Shown here piece after piece: positions 1-5,882 of a DNA stretch of 5,911 nt (the stretch's first letter is position 1; every line of letters begins with the position of its first letter). Origin of the DNA: Collinsella sp. (lineage in GTDB: Bacteria; Actinomycetota; Coriobacteriia; Coriobacteriales; Coriobacteriaceae); the NCBI GenBank assembly GCA_022745215.1, contig JAIIWC010000078.1, positions 1 to 5,911 on the forward strand. Direction: 5' to 3'. A program made the translations under genes and the position numbers. The notes beneath the pieces were generated by a model. That model had not been told where the DNA came from, made no database searches, and saw only the letters and a program-made list of their open reading frames with translations.

Positions 1-257
1 AACTGGTTAGACAGTAAGACATGCGACTTGTATATTCCCAGACTTTGCGTGCATAAACCAGTCGAAAACGCCGAGCGCCCTTGCATCATCGGCTAACGGT
101 GGGGAGACGCCACTTTATTAAGATAAAGCAGGTTAGACGGGCCGCTCCGAAGGGACGTTTGACCCTTCAACCAACCTCAACGCTTGATCAACGTTTATGT
201 ATACGCCATTGGTATGTTTAATGAGATCTACCTTGAACGAAGGGGCCTTTTCAACAG
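1..257. other. Non-coding flank downstream of clpC
   Basis: I see no credible gene, tRNA or insertion sequence here. Small symmetric elements are present: an AT-rich palindrome at 113-128 (CTTTAT, four-base spacer, ATAAAG), a hairpin at 149-168 (GAAGGG, 8-base loop, CCCTTC), a 7-bp inverted repeat (2-8 with 56-62), and an 8-base direct repeat GGTTAGAC at 5-12 and 131-138. The stretch lies after the clpC terminator, so it may hold the control region of the next gene to the left. I could not find a convincing pair of -35 and -10 boxes on either strand. Confidence 0.5.
113..128. repeat. AT-rich 16-bp palindrome, operator-like
   Basis: CTTTAT and ATAAAG flank the spacer TAAG, giving perfect 6-base arms in an AT-rich patch of an otherwise GC-rich region. 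Size and symmetry fit a dimeric repressor site, but no adjacent promoter is evident and 6-base arms can arise by chance. Confidence 0.3.
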
Positions 258-284
258 AAAAAGGGCGCTCCTTTGGAACGCCCT
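258..284 (-). terminator. Rho-independent terminator of clpC
   Basis: Read on the minus strand, 262-284 forms a 10-pair stem around an AAA loop: AGGGCG with CGCCCT, then one G-U wobble, then TCC with GGA. Five U residues (262-258) follow. The wobble would be a C-A mismatch on the plus strand, so the structure is better as minus-strand RNA. It begins 26 bases after the clpC stop codon, which makes it the natural end of the clpC transcript. Confidence 0.88.
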
Positions 285-309
285 CGTGGACACAAGGTTT
301 TGTTACGCT

Positions 310-2952
310 CTACAGCGCGCCAGAGCCGGCTTGCATCATACCGCCGGGGCCCGAGGTCACGCCGCCGCTCACGGGCGCGGCGTTGCCGGTGTGCGGTGCC
401 GCCGGGGCGGTATCGCCACCGAGCGTGCCCGCCGGACGCGGTGCCGGAATCTCGCCCGTGCCGTGACTAAAGACAAACTTGCCATCGGCCACATCGCACA
501 GGACGGTATCGCCCTCGCCCCACTCGCCGGCCAGAAGCTCCTCGGACAGCGGGTCCTCGATGAGCTTCTGGATGGCACGGCGCAGCGGACGCGCGCCGTT
601 GGTGAGGTCGGTGCCCTCGGCCACGATCTTGTCATAGGCCGCATCGGTGAGCTTGATGTTCATGCCGTTGGCAATCAGGCGCTGGCGCAGGTCGTCCACC
701 AGCAGGTGAGCGATCTTGGTCAGGTTCTCACCCGAAAGCTTCTGGAACACCACGATATCATCGATACGGTTGAGCAGCTCGGGGCGGAACAGGCGCTTGA
801 GCTCGCCCATCGCACGGCCCTTAATCTCGCTCGAGGTAAGGCCCTGCTCGCCGGTGGTGCCAAAGCCAACGCTTGCATCCTGCGCAATCTCGCGGGCGCC
901 CACGTTGGATGTCATGATGATCACGGTGTTGCGGAAGTCGACCGTCTTGCCCTGACTATCGGTCAGACGACCCTCCTCCAGCACCTGCAGCAGAATGTTG
1001 AAGATATCGGGGTGCGCCTTCTCGATCTCGTCGAACAGCACGACCGAGTACGGGTGGCGACGAACGGCCTTGGTGAGCTGGCCGCCCTCGTCGTGACCGA
1101 CGTAACCCGGAGGGCTACCGATGAGCTTGGAGACCTCGAACTCGCTGCCGAACTCGGACATGTCGAAGCTGATGAGCGCGTCCTTGCTGCCAAAGAGGTA
1201 CTCGGCAAGCGTCTTGGCGAGCTCGGTCTTGCCCGTGCCGGTGGGGCCCAGGAAGATAAAGCTGCCGCCGGGGCGACGCGGATCCTTGAGCGGCGAGCGG
1301 CTGCGGCGCACGGCCTTGGCAACGGCCTCGACGGCCTCATCCTGACCGATGATGCGCGTCTTGAGCACGCTTTCAGCCTGCAGCAGGCGACGGCTCTCGC
1401 TCTCGGTAAGCGAGGACACCGGCACGCCCGAGGTCACGGACACGATATCGGCGATCTGGGAGACATCGATGGTGAGCGGGCTGGCGTCGAGCTCGGCCGT
1501 CCAGGCAGCCTTGGCCTCGGCGAGTTCAATCTCGGCAGCCTTCTGCTGCTCGGTGATCTCGGCGGCCTTGTTCATGTCGTCGCTCTCGGTGGCCTCCTGC
1601 GCGGCGGCCTTGAGCTCCTCGATGCGATGCTCGGCCTCTCGCACCGGCTCGGGTGCACGATTCGCGGCGATGCGAGCGCGGGCACCGGCCTCGTCAATGA
1701 GGTCGATGGCCTTATCGGGCAGGAAGCGATCCTGGATATATCGGTTGGAAAGGTTCGCGGCGGCCTCGATAGCACCCTGCGTATAGCGCACATGGTGGTG
1801 CTCCTCGTAGCGTGGCTTGAGCGCGGTCAGGATCTTGACCGTGTCCTCGACGCTCGGCTCCTCGACATCGATGGTCTGGAAACGACGCTCGAAGGCCGGG
1901 TCCTTGGTAAGGTACTTGCGGAATTCCTCGGCCGTGGTGGCGCCGATAATCTGGAAGGCACCACGCGCGAGCACGGGCTTGAGCATGGAGCTCGCGTCGA
2001 TGGAGCCCTCGGCAGAACCGGCACCGATGATGGTGTGCATCTCGTCGATAAACAGGATGACGTCGTCGGCTTCGGTTGCCTCCTGGATTACGTTCTTGAG
2101 GCGCTCCTCAAACTCACCGCGATACTTGGCGCCCGCCACGAGACCCGGCAAATCGAGCGTCCAGATGTTCTGGTTCATAAGGTTCTCGGGCACGTTGCCG
2201 GCTGCAATCTGCTGAGCCAGGCCCTCGACGATAGCCGTTTTGCCCACGCCGGGGTCGCCTAGGATAAGCGGATTGTTCTTGGTGCGGCGCGAAAGGATCT
2301 CCATCATGCGCTGGACTTCCTTTTCGCGACCAATCACGGGGTCGAGCTCACCGTCGCGCGCTTTCTGCGTAAGGTTGGTGGCGAACTGCTTAAGCGTATC
2401 GGCGCCACTCCCCTTTTGCTGAGAGGCATCCGAGCCGCTAAAGAACGGCAGGCCCGCACCGGGACGCCCAGCACCGGCGCCGGCAAGCGGACGCTTCTTA
2501 TCCTGGTCCTTGGCGGTGAGTTTCTCGATAGCCTTTTTGATGGAGGCGGACGACACGCCCAGGCGCATGAGGATGTCCATGGCCATGCCGTTGCCCTCTT
2601 CGACGATGCCGATCAGCAAGTGCTCGGTCGACACGTAGGTCTGGTTGTTCTCACGCGCCACGCGGAATGAACGCTCCATCACGCTAATGACGAGCGGCGT
2701 AAAGGCGAGCTTGGCAGCCTCGGTCTCCTCACTGGGCTCGGGAACCGTGGTCTGGACCTCTTTGAGAGTATCCATGATGTCATCGTAGGAGATGTCGAGC
2801 GAACGCAGTGCCTCGGCGGCAATGCCCTCGTCCTCCTTAGCGAGTGCGAGCAGCAGGTGCTCGGTACCCACCTTATTTGAGTGAAGATCGAGCGCTTCTT
2901 GCTTGGCCATGGACATGACCTTGCGCGCGCGATCGGTAAAACGGTCTAACAT
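310..2952 (-). CDS. clpC: ClpC, AAA+ ATPase/unfoldase subunit of Clp protease
   Basis: This Hsp100 hexamer uses ATP to unfold proteins and feed them into ClpP in the cytoplasm. The 880-residue product has two ClpN repeats (about 1-145), then D1 with Walker A GDPGVGKT (232-239), Walker B ending DE (303-304) and pore motif KYRG (276-279). A short UVR-like coiled-coil middle domain (about 435-485) marks ClpC rather than ClpB. D2 has Walker A GPTGTGKT (569-576), Walker B ending DE (641-642), pore loop GYVG (616-619), sensor Asn683, RPELLNRIDD (723-732) and sensor-2 GAR (786-788). VGF at 695-697 is the expected ClpP-docking tripeptide. All key residues are present. The ATG at 2952 is chosen because MLDRFTDRAR is the usual ClpC beginning and AGAGGA lies 6 bases upstream. 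The frame stays open to an ATG at 3030, which has no ribosome site. The tail from about 832 is Gly/Ala/Pro-rich and unusually long. The gene is probably monocistronic. Confidence 0.97.
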   Translation of the reverse strand: MLDRFTDRARKVMSMAKQEALDLHSNKVGTEHLLLALAKEDEGIAAEALRSLDISYDDIMDTLKEVQTTVPEPSEETEAAKLAFTPLVISVMERSFRVARENNQTYVSTEHLLIGIVEEGNGMAMDILMRLGVSSASIKKAIEKLTAKDQDKKRPLAGAGAGRPGAGLPFFSGSDASQQKGSGADTLKQFATNLTQKARDGELDPVIGREKEVQRMMEILSRRTKNNPLILGDPGVGKTAIVEGLAQQIAAGNVPENLMNQNIWTLDLPGLVAGAKYRGEFEERLKNVIQEATEADDVILFIDEMHTIIGAGSAEGSIDASSMLKPVLARGAFQIIGATTAEEFRKYLTKDPAFERRFQTIDVEEPSVEDTVKILTALKPRYEEHHHVRYTQGAIEAAANLSNRYIQDRFLPDKAIDLIDEAGARARIAANRAPEPVREAEHRIEELKAAAQEATESDDMNKAAEITEQQKAAEIELAEAKAAWTAELDASPLTIDVSQIADIVSVTSGVPVSSLTESESRRLLQAESVLKTRIIGQDEAVEAVAKAVRRSRSPLKDPRRPGGSFIFLGPTGTGKTELAKTLAEYLFGSKDALISFDMSEFGSEFEVSKLIGSPPGYVGHDEGGQLTKAVRRHPYSVVLFDEIEKAHPDIFNILLQVLEEGRLTDSQGKTVDFRNTVIIMTSNVGAREIAQDASVGFGTTGEQGLTSSEIKGRAMGELKRLFRPELLNRIDDIVVFQKLSGENLTKIAHLLVDDLRQRLIANGMNIKLTDAAYDKIVAEGTDLTNGARPLRRAIQKLIEDPLSEELLAGEWGEGDTVLCDVADGKFVFSHGTGEIPAPRPAGTLGGDTAPAAPHTGNAAPVSGGVTSGPGGMMQAGSGAL

Positions 2953-2958
2953 GCTAGT

Positions 2959-2964
2959 TCCTCT
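2959..2964 (-). promoter_or_regulatory. clpC ribosome binding site
   Basis: AGAGGA on the minus strand ends 6 bases before the ATG at 2952. It decides the start against the in-frame ATG at 3030, whose upstream bases show no purine-rich site. Confidence 0.8.
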
Positions 2965-2989
2965 TAGACGAGCTAGTTTTTTCAAACGC

Positions 2990-3015
2990 AAAGCGCCGCC
3001 CCGCGGCAGCGCTTT
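2990..3015 (-). terminator. Strong hairpin ahead of clpC (terminator or leader element)
   Basis: On the minus strand AAAGCGCTGCC pairs with GGCGGCGCTTT across the loop GCGG, giving 11 pairs with one U-G wobble. On the plus strand that pair would be a C-A mismatch, so minus-strand RNA is the likely form. The bases after the stem (UUU, GCG, UUU) make only a broken U tract. It lies 124 bases after the DUF2798 stop codon and 37 bases before the clpC start. It could end the DUF2798 transcript. If clpC transcription starts upstream of it, it would instead be a hairpin in the clpC leader. Confidence 0.55.
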
Positions 3016-3034
3016 GGTCTCTTTACCCATATGG

Positions 3035-3040
3035 AGTATA
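3035..3040 (-). promoter_or_regulatory. Possible clpC -10 box
   Basis: The minus strand reads TATACT, one base from the sigma-70 consensus TATAAT. No good -35 hexamer lies 16-18 bases upstream, so the call rests on the -10 box alone. If real, transcription would begin near 3028 and the clpC leader would be about 75 bases and include the hairpin at 2990-3015. No CIRCE or HAIR element and no complete CtsR tandem heptad was seen nearby. Confidence 0.28.
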
Positions 3041-3139
3041 TGTTAACCGTTGGGACCTTTCCCGCCCGTAGCCGCGCGACAACGTCTACAAAAAAGGAAT
3101 TGCTCGGGTCCGTTTGGCGGTTTGGTTTTGAGCTGCTGT

Positions 3140-3733
3140 CTAGCAGGCGGGCTCGGCGTCCATGCTCTCGGCAACGTCATTGACGGCATCGGCAACGGGA
3201 GCGCCCGGCATGCGCACGAGCTCCATGTGCGGCTCGGCAAAGACTGTGCCCATGGGGAAGGCGCGGCGGAAGACAAAGCGAGCAACCGGACCGGCCACCA
3301 GCAGGTTCCAGGGCAGGGCCATGATAAAGTTGCGCGGAATGTTAACGAGCCACATCATCGGCAGCAGCTGCAGGTTGGCGAGCGGGCCGCCGGGCATGTG
3401 GAATAGGCCCTCGCACGCACCGTAGAGCGACATGATGATGACCATAGGAACGACCATGCAGGAGCTGACGGCGAGCGTCATGGCAAGCGGCGAGCTCTTG
3501 CCCGGCGTGACCAGGAATTTAAAGGCGAAACCCTTGGCAAGGGGGCTGGCAACAAACCAGTCGCAGCACATGGCAAAAACGTAGGCAACGGGGAAGCCGA
3601 GCCACGCGGCGGCAACAACCTCGCCGTTGATGGCCCCATGCTGCAGGGCAACGTTGTAGATGCTCATCCAAAGCACCATGCAAAAGCACATGATAAAGGT
3701 GAACAGCAGGCTCTCTCGTTTGTTGATAGGCAT
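3140..3733 (-). CDS. DUF2798 family membrane protein (two repeats), function unknown
   Basis: The 197-residue product is an integral membrane protein with four hydrophobic segments at about 9-30, 39-61, 83-105 and 123-151. It consists of two related halves of the DUF2798 type: MSIYN (23-27) in the first matches MSLYG (101-105) in the second, and each half continues with a Trp-Leu/Pro-containing second helix. The cytosol-facing or loose C-terminal tail (about 160-197) is not strongly hydrophobic and ends in Cys. DUF2798 proteins have no established activity, so none is assigned. The ATG at 3733 is preferred over one 20 codons upstream because MPINKRESLLF is a typical family beginning and AGAAAGGA lies upstream, although its 11-base spacing is long. 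The upstream neighbour is thrE, 313 bases away behind a strong hairpin, so co-transcription is doubtful. No strong terminator directly follows the stop codon. Confidence 0.85.
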   Translation of the reverse strand: MPINKRESLLFTFIMCFCMVLWMSIYNVALQHGAINGEVVAAAWLGFPVAYVFAMCCDWFVASPLAKGFAFKFLVTPGKSSPLAMTLAVSSCMVVPMVIIMSLYGACEGLFHMPGGPLANLQLLPMMWLVNIPRNFIMALPWNLLVAGPVARFVFRRAFPMGTVFAEPHMELVRMPGAPVADAVNDVAESMDAEPAC

Positions 3734-3744
3734 AAAGGGCAAAA

Positions 3745-3752
3745 TCCTTTCT
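3745..3752 (-). promoter_or_regulatory. Ribosome binding site of the DUF2798 gene, long spacing
   Basis: AGAAAGGA on the minus strand is followed by 11 bases before the ATG at 3733. That is longer than the usual 5-9 bases. No better start with the expected protein beginning is available downstream. Confidence 0.55.
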
Positions 3753-3777
3753 GTGTTACGCCGCGGCACCACGCAAC

Positions 3778-3828
3778 AAAAACGGGCGGGCAAGATGGAG
3801 CTGTTGGGACTTCATCTCGCCCGCCCGT
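3778..3828 (-). terminator. Strong rho-independent terminator or attenuator
   Basis: The arms 3782-3791 and 3819-3828 give ten perfect, mostly G-C pairs. After one mismatch come five more pairs (3793-3797 with 3813-3817) and three further weak ones, around a 9-base loop. On the minus strand the stem is followed by five U residues and then GUUG, while the plus-strand exit has no U run, so it works toward decreasing coordinates. It could end the thrE transcript after a roughly 220-base 3' region, or act as a conditional terminator in the DUF2798 leader. Confidence 0.85.
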
Positions 3829-3943
3829 GATACGTGCGTCTGCGACTACTTATGTGGTGGAACCAGCCTAGCACGAAAACCCCGCGCTTCGTAAGCGTTG
3901 AGTTTATGGAGATGCAGGGCACCAATAATCCCCCGACCCCATA

Positions 3944-4010
3944 AGTTGCGGTGGAATACGGACTGTTTTGACCCTTTAAGCAGCAATTCAGTCCCTATTT
4001 CACCGCAACT
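3944..4010. repeat. 67-bp imperfect inverted repeat
   Basis: The outer arms AGTTGCGGTG (3944-3953) and CACCGCAACT (4001-4010) match perfectly over 10 bases. After one non-Watson-Crick pair, AATA pairs with TATT. After a second, GGACTG (3960-3965) pairs with CAGTCC (3989-3994). The total is 20 pairs of 22 around a 23-base centre (3966-3988). There is no U tract at either end, so it is not a standard terminator. The pair 3954/4000 is a wobble only as plus-strand RNA, which is the slightly better folding strand. It may be a dispersed palindromic repeat or a structured RNA element. Confidence 0.8.
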
Positions 4011-4013
4011 CAT

Positions 4014-4046
4014 TTGGTGCAAAGTAACCTGTTCCCCTTGCACCAA
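4014..4046. repeat. 9-bp perfect inverted repeat at the thrE stop codon
   Basis: TTGGTGCAA (4014-4022) and TTGCACCAA (4038-4046) are perfect complements around a 15-base loop, and the outer arm abuts the thrE stop codon (4047-4049). No U tract follows on either strand. The arm 4014-4020 can also pair with GCACCAA at 3919-3925, on the far side of the 67-bp inverted repeat, so two mutually exclusive pairings exist. Confidence 0.75.
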
Positions 4047-5615
4047 TTAGCTGGTGTGGCGCCAGCGAGGGTCGGTGAGCGTACGCGCCACACCCAGGCC
4101 AACGGGCAAAAACGCCACGATGAGCACTGCACGCACAAACCAGCCGAGCATATTGACCGTGTCGAAGGTGCACATGTAATACATCGAGCGATAGAGATAC
4201 AGACCGGGCACCATAATGACAATCGAAGGCACCGTGAGCGCGATACGCGGGTAGGTGAGCCTGATTTCGGCTAAGCTCGCGAGCAGCCCCGATACCAGCG
4301 CACCGATAAACGCTGCCGCCTCGGGAGGCATACCCGCACTCAAGCCCAAGAAGGGAAACAGCGTCGGCGCATCGACGAGCGTAAGGCGCAAGGTATTAGA
4401 CACGGCGCCGATGAGCCCTGCCGCCGCGGCCATCTTTATCGGACTGTTGAACATAACCGAGAAGCCAAATACTCCAATAAAGCTCATCACCACACGCAAG
4501 AGTGTAAGAGCCAATGGTGAGAGCCCGAGCGGGGCAAAGTCGTCCGGCGCCAGCCCCACACACTCGGCAACCATCCAGCCTACGAGAGTCGCCATCACAA
4601 TAATTGACACAGCATACGAAAGACGCTCGATGCCGCTTCGCATATCGAGCTTTGCGATGTCGAGGCCTGCCGTAATGAGGGGAAAGCCGGGAATCACAAA
4701 GAGCATGGCGCCGATATAGCCTTCTTGGTGCGACATTGCCCCCGGTATGACCTGGCCAAGGCCGAGCAATGCCAGCAGATACGAGACGCAAGCGAGCGCA
4801 ACGCCGATCGTCAGCGCACTAAACTGGCCAAGACCCTGCTTGAGAATATGGGAACGAGCAAAGTTACCGACACCAGCGCCCACAAATGCACAGGCCATCT
4901 CGATAGGGCCGCCGCCGAGCAAAAAGACAAAGGCGCCACAAGCACAGGCCGCCGCAAGGCCCTGTTGCCAGGGAGTGTAATCGGGCTTCGAGCTCTCAAC
5001 GGTCTTGAGCATCTCATGGTACTCATGCACGGTAAACCGGCGCCCATACGTCTCGATTTCCTTTAAGAAGCTCTCCATCATCCATATGCGATGAGTATTG
5101 ACCCCCGTTGCGGGTAGGCTGACGACCTCGTTAAAGCAGTGGCCATCTTCGATGCAGGTGCACTCAAACGACAGGAGACTCAGGTCGACGTGAATCGTGA
5201 CGCCGAGTACGGCAGCAACACGATTCATGGTATCGCGCACGCGCCAGGCACCTGTTCCGCTTGCCAGCATAAGCATGCCGGTGCGACAGATGATGGATGA
5301 TTTATCGGTGAGCGGCGCATCGACGGCAAGCTCATCGCCTGAAGTCACGATCTGGCGCCAGTCAGTTTTCATATGAAGCGCGCCGGCACGGACACCGTGG
5401 TGCATGGGAGCTCTCGAAAGCAGCGAGTCAAGGCGCGGAGGCTGTGGGGGCTCCACTGATTCACCCTCAACCTCATCAGCCTCTTCATCGACCAGATCAA
5501 AGGAATCAAGCGGCGCTGGCTCGCGACGGTCGATCAGCTCCTCGTCCTCATCATCAAAGTAGTTGAACTGATCGAGCATGTCCTCTTCGATTGAACGCTC
5601 GCTCGCATCGTCCAT
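4047..5615 (-). CDS. thrE: ThrE-family threonine/serine exporter with acidic N-terminal extension
   Basis: The product has 522 residues and fits the fused form of the ThrE family, which exports threonine and serine across the cytoplasmic membrane using the ion gradient. A soluble domain at about 105-210 contains the typical stretch around RTGMLMLASGTGAWRV (111-126). About ten hydrophobic segments follow between 218 and 510. The first membrane block includes IPGFPLITAGLDIAK (308-322). The second resembles the ThrB-like half, with the conserved-looking TVPSIVIMVPGLYLYRSMY (461-479). Residues 1-60 are strongly acidic and 60-100 lack clear structure, giving an extension not expected in the core family. 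Cys152, Cys154 and Cys160 form a small cluster. The ATG at 5615 has a good AAGGGAG ribosome site 7 bases upstream. Specificity for Thr/Ser is inferred from family membership. The symbol is provisional because orthology with the characterised Corynebacterium protein was not tested. Confidence 0.87.
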   Translation of the reverse strand: MDDASERSIEEDMLDQFNYFDDEDEELIDRREPAPLDSFDLVDEEADEVEGESVEPPQPPRLDSLLSRAPMHHGVRAGALHMKTDWRQIVTSGDELAVDAPLTDKSSIICRTGMLMLASGTGAWRVRDTMNRVAAVLGVTIHVDLSLLSFECTCIEDGHCFNEVVSLPATGVNTHRIWMMESFLKEIETYGRRFTVHEYHEMLKTVESSKPDYTPWQQGLAAACACGAFVFLLGGGPIEMACAFVGAGVGNFARSHILKQGLGQFSALTIGVALACVSYLLALLGLGQVIPGAMSHQEGYIGAMLFVIPGFPLITAGLDIAKLDMRSGIERLSYAVSIIVMATLVGWMVAECVGLAPDDFAPLGLSPLALTLLRVVMSFIGVFGFSVMFNSPIKMAAAAGLIGAVSNTLRLTLVDAPTLFPFLGLSAGMPPEAAAFIGALVSGLLASLAEIRLTYPRIALTVPSIVIMVPGLYLYRSMYYMCTFDTVNMLGWFVRAVLIVAFLPVGLGVARTLTDPRWRHTS

Positions 5616-5622
5616 ATAGACG

Positions 5623-5631
5623 CTCCCTTCC
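5623..5631 (-). promoter_or_regulatory. thrE ribosome binding site
   Basis: GGAAGGGAG on the minus strand ends 7 bases before the ATG at 5615. This is a strong, well-spaced site and it supports inclusion of the acidic N-terminal extension in the protein. Confidence 0.75.
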
Positions 5632-5657
5632 TACCGACCAACCCCCATCCTAGGCAG

Positions 5658-5720
5658 CAACGGCTAAAGGAAACATAAAAGAGACGGCTGTCATGCGAGC
5701 CATGTGCTCAATAGCCGTTG
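5658..5720 (-). repeat. 9-bp inverted repeat in the probable thrE leader
   Basis: CAACGGCTA (5658-5666) and TAGCCGTTG (5712-5720) are perfect complements separated by 45 bases. Inside, GAGC and GCTC around CATGT form a small hairpin near 5697-5709, and CGGCT at 5685-5689 offers a competing partner for AGCCG at 5713-5717. The inner edge lies about 42 bases upstream of the thrE start, so the structure would sit in the mRNA leader if transcription starts to its right. Regulation is inference. Confidence 0.45.
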
Positions 5721-5847
5721 GGCAATCGTTTAAGAACGTCCCCAATGACTACCGAACGGCGGAACCAATTAGTACTTTTGAGGTGAGATGACACCATAGG
5801 TTGAGCATAAGTCAGCGAGCGGGCCGCATTTGAGACAAGGTGACGTG

Positions 5848-5882
5848 AAACGAAAGGGCGCTGACCTTCTGGTCGCGCCCTT
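5848..5882 (-). terminator. Terminator-like hairpin for a gene beyond the right edge
   Basis: AAGGGCGC (5854-5861) pairs with GCGCCCTT (5875-5882). After a one-base bulge, GACC pairs with GGTC around the loop TTCT, for 12 pairs in all. On the minus strand the stem runs into UUUCGUUUC, while the plus-strand exit (GAAGTTG) has no U run. It therefore most likely ends a leftward gene whose coding part lies outside the window. The broken U tract makes it weaker than the hairpin after clpC. Confidence 0.65.

Larger units (their letters stand above)
3734..4046. other. 313-base non-coding stretch between thrE and the DUF2798 gene
   Basis: This stretch holds no convincing gene and is unusually rich in secondary structure. 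In minus-strand order it contains an inverted repeat touching the thrE stop codon (4014-4046), a 67-bp imperfect inverted repeat (3944-4010), a further TTGGTGC box (3925-3919), a small hairpin (CGCTT, loop, AAGCG; 3885-3897) followed by CGGGG and UUUU, and a strong terminator-like hairpin (3778-3828). The sequence from the strong hairpin to the DUF2798 start is only about 44 bases and shows no clear promoter. Confidence 0.6.

Noticed and set aside
158..164. GGTCAAA heptad (minus strand), also found near 3967-3973, as possible CtsR half-sites
   Set aside because: A CtsR operator needs two heptads in tandem with 10-base periodicity. Only single heptads are present, neither is upstream of clpC, and this number of 7-base matches is expected by chance.
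184..2262. Long open frame on the plus strand, 692 codons, antisense to clpC
   Set aside because: It lies almost entirely opposite a clear clpC. Its product is a low-complexity mix of Ala, Gly, Leu, Arg and Asp with no recognisable domain, as expected from the complement of a GC-rich coding frame.
2953..3030. In-frame 26-residue N-terminal extension of ClpC starting at an ATG at 3030
   Set aside because: No ribosome site precedes it, the extension is encoded largely by a stable hairpin, and ClpC proteins begin at the MLDRF-like sequence.
3090..3095. Six-base U tract (minus strand) about 45 bases after the DUF2798 stop codon, as a terminator
   Set aside because: The sequence before it forms only three-pair stems, too weak for an intrinsic terminator.
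3846..4013. Small open frame of 55 codons on the minus strand (66 with a TTG start at 4046)
   Set aside because: It is built mainly from the two inverted repeats, the purine-rich GGGG run is too far from the ATG to serve as a ribosome site, and the product has no recognisable domain.
4255..4719. Open frame of 154 codons on the plus strand opposite thrE
   Set aside because: It is the antisense shadow of the transmembrane-coding part of thrE, with Ser/Ala/Pro-rich composition and no ribosome site or recognisable domain.
4042..5772. Direct repeat ACCAATTAG at 4042-4050 and 5764-5772 flanking thrE
   Set aside because: Many 9-base repeats are expected by chance in a window of this size, and there are no transposon ends or transposase next to them.
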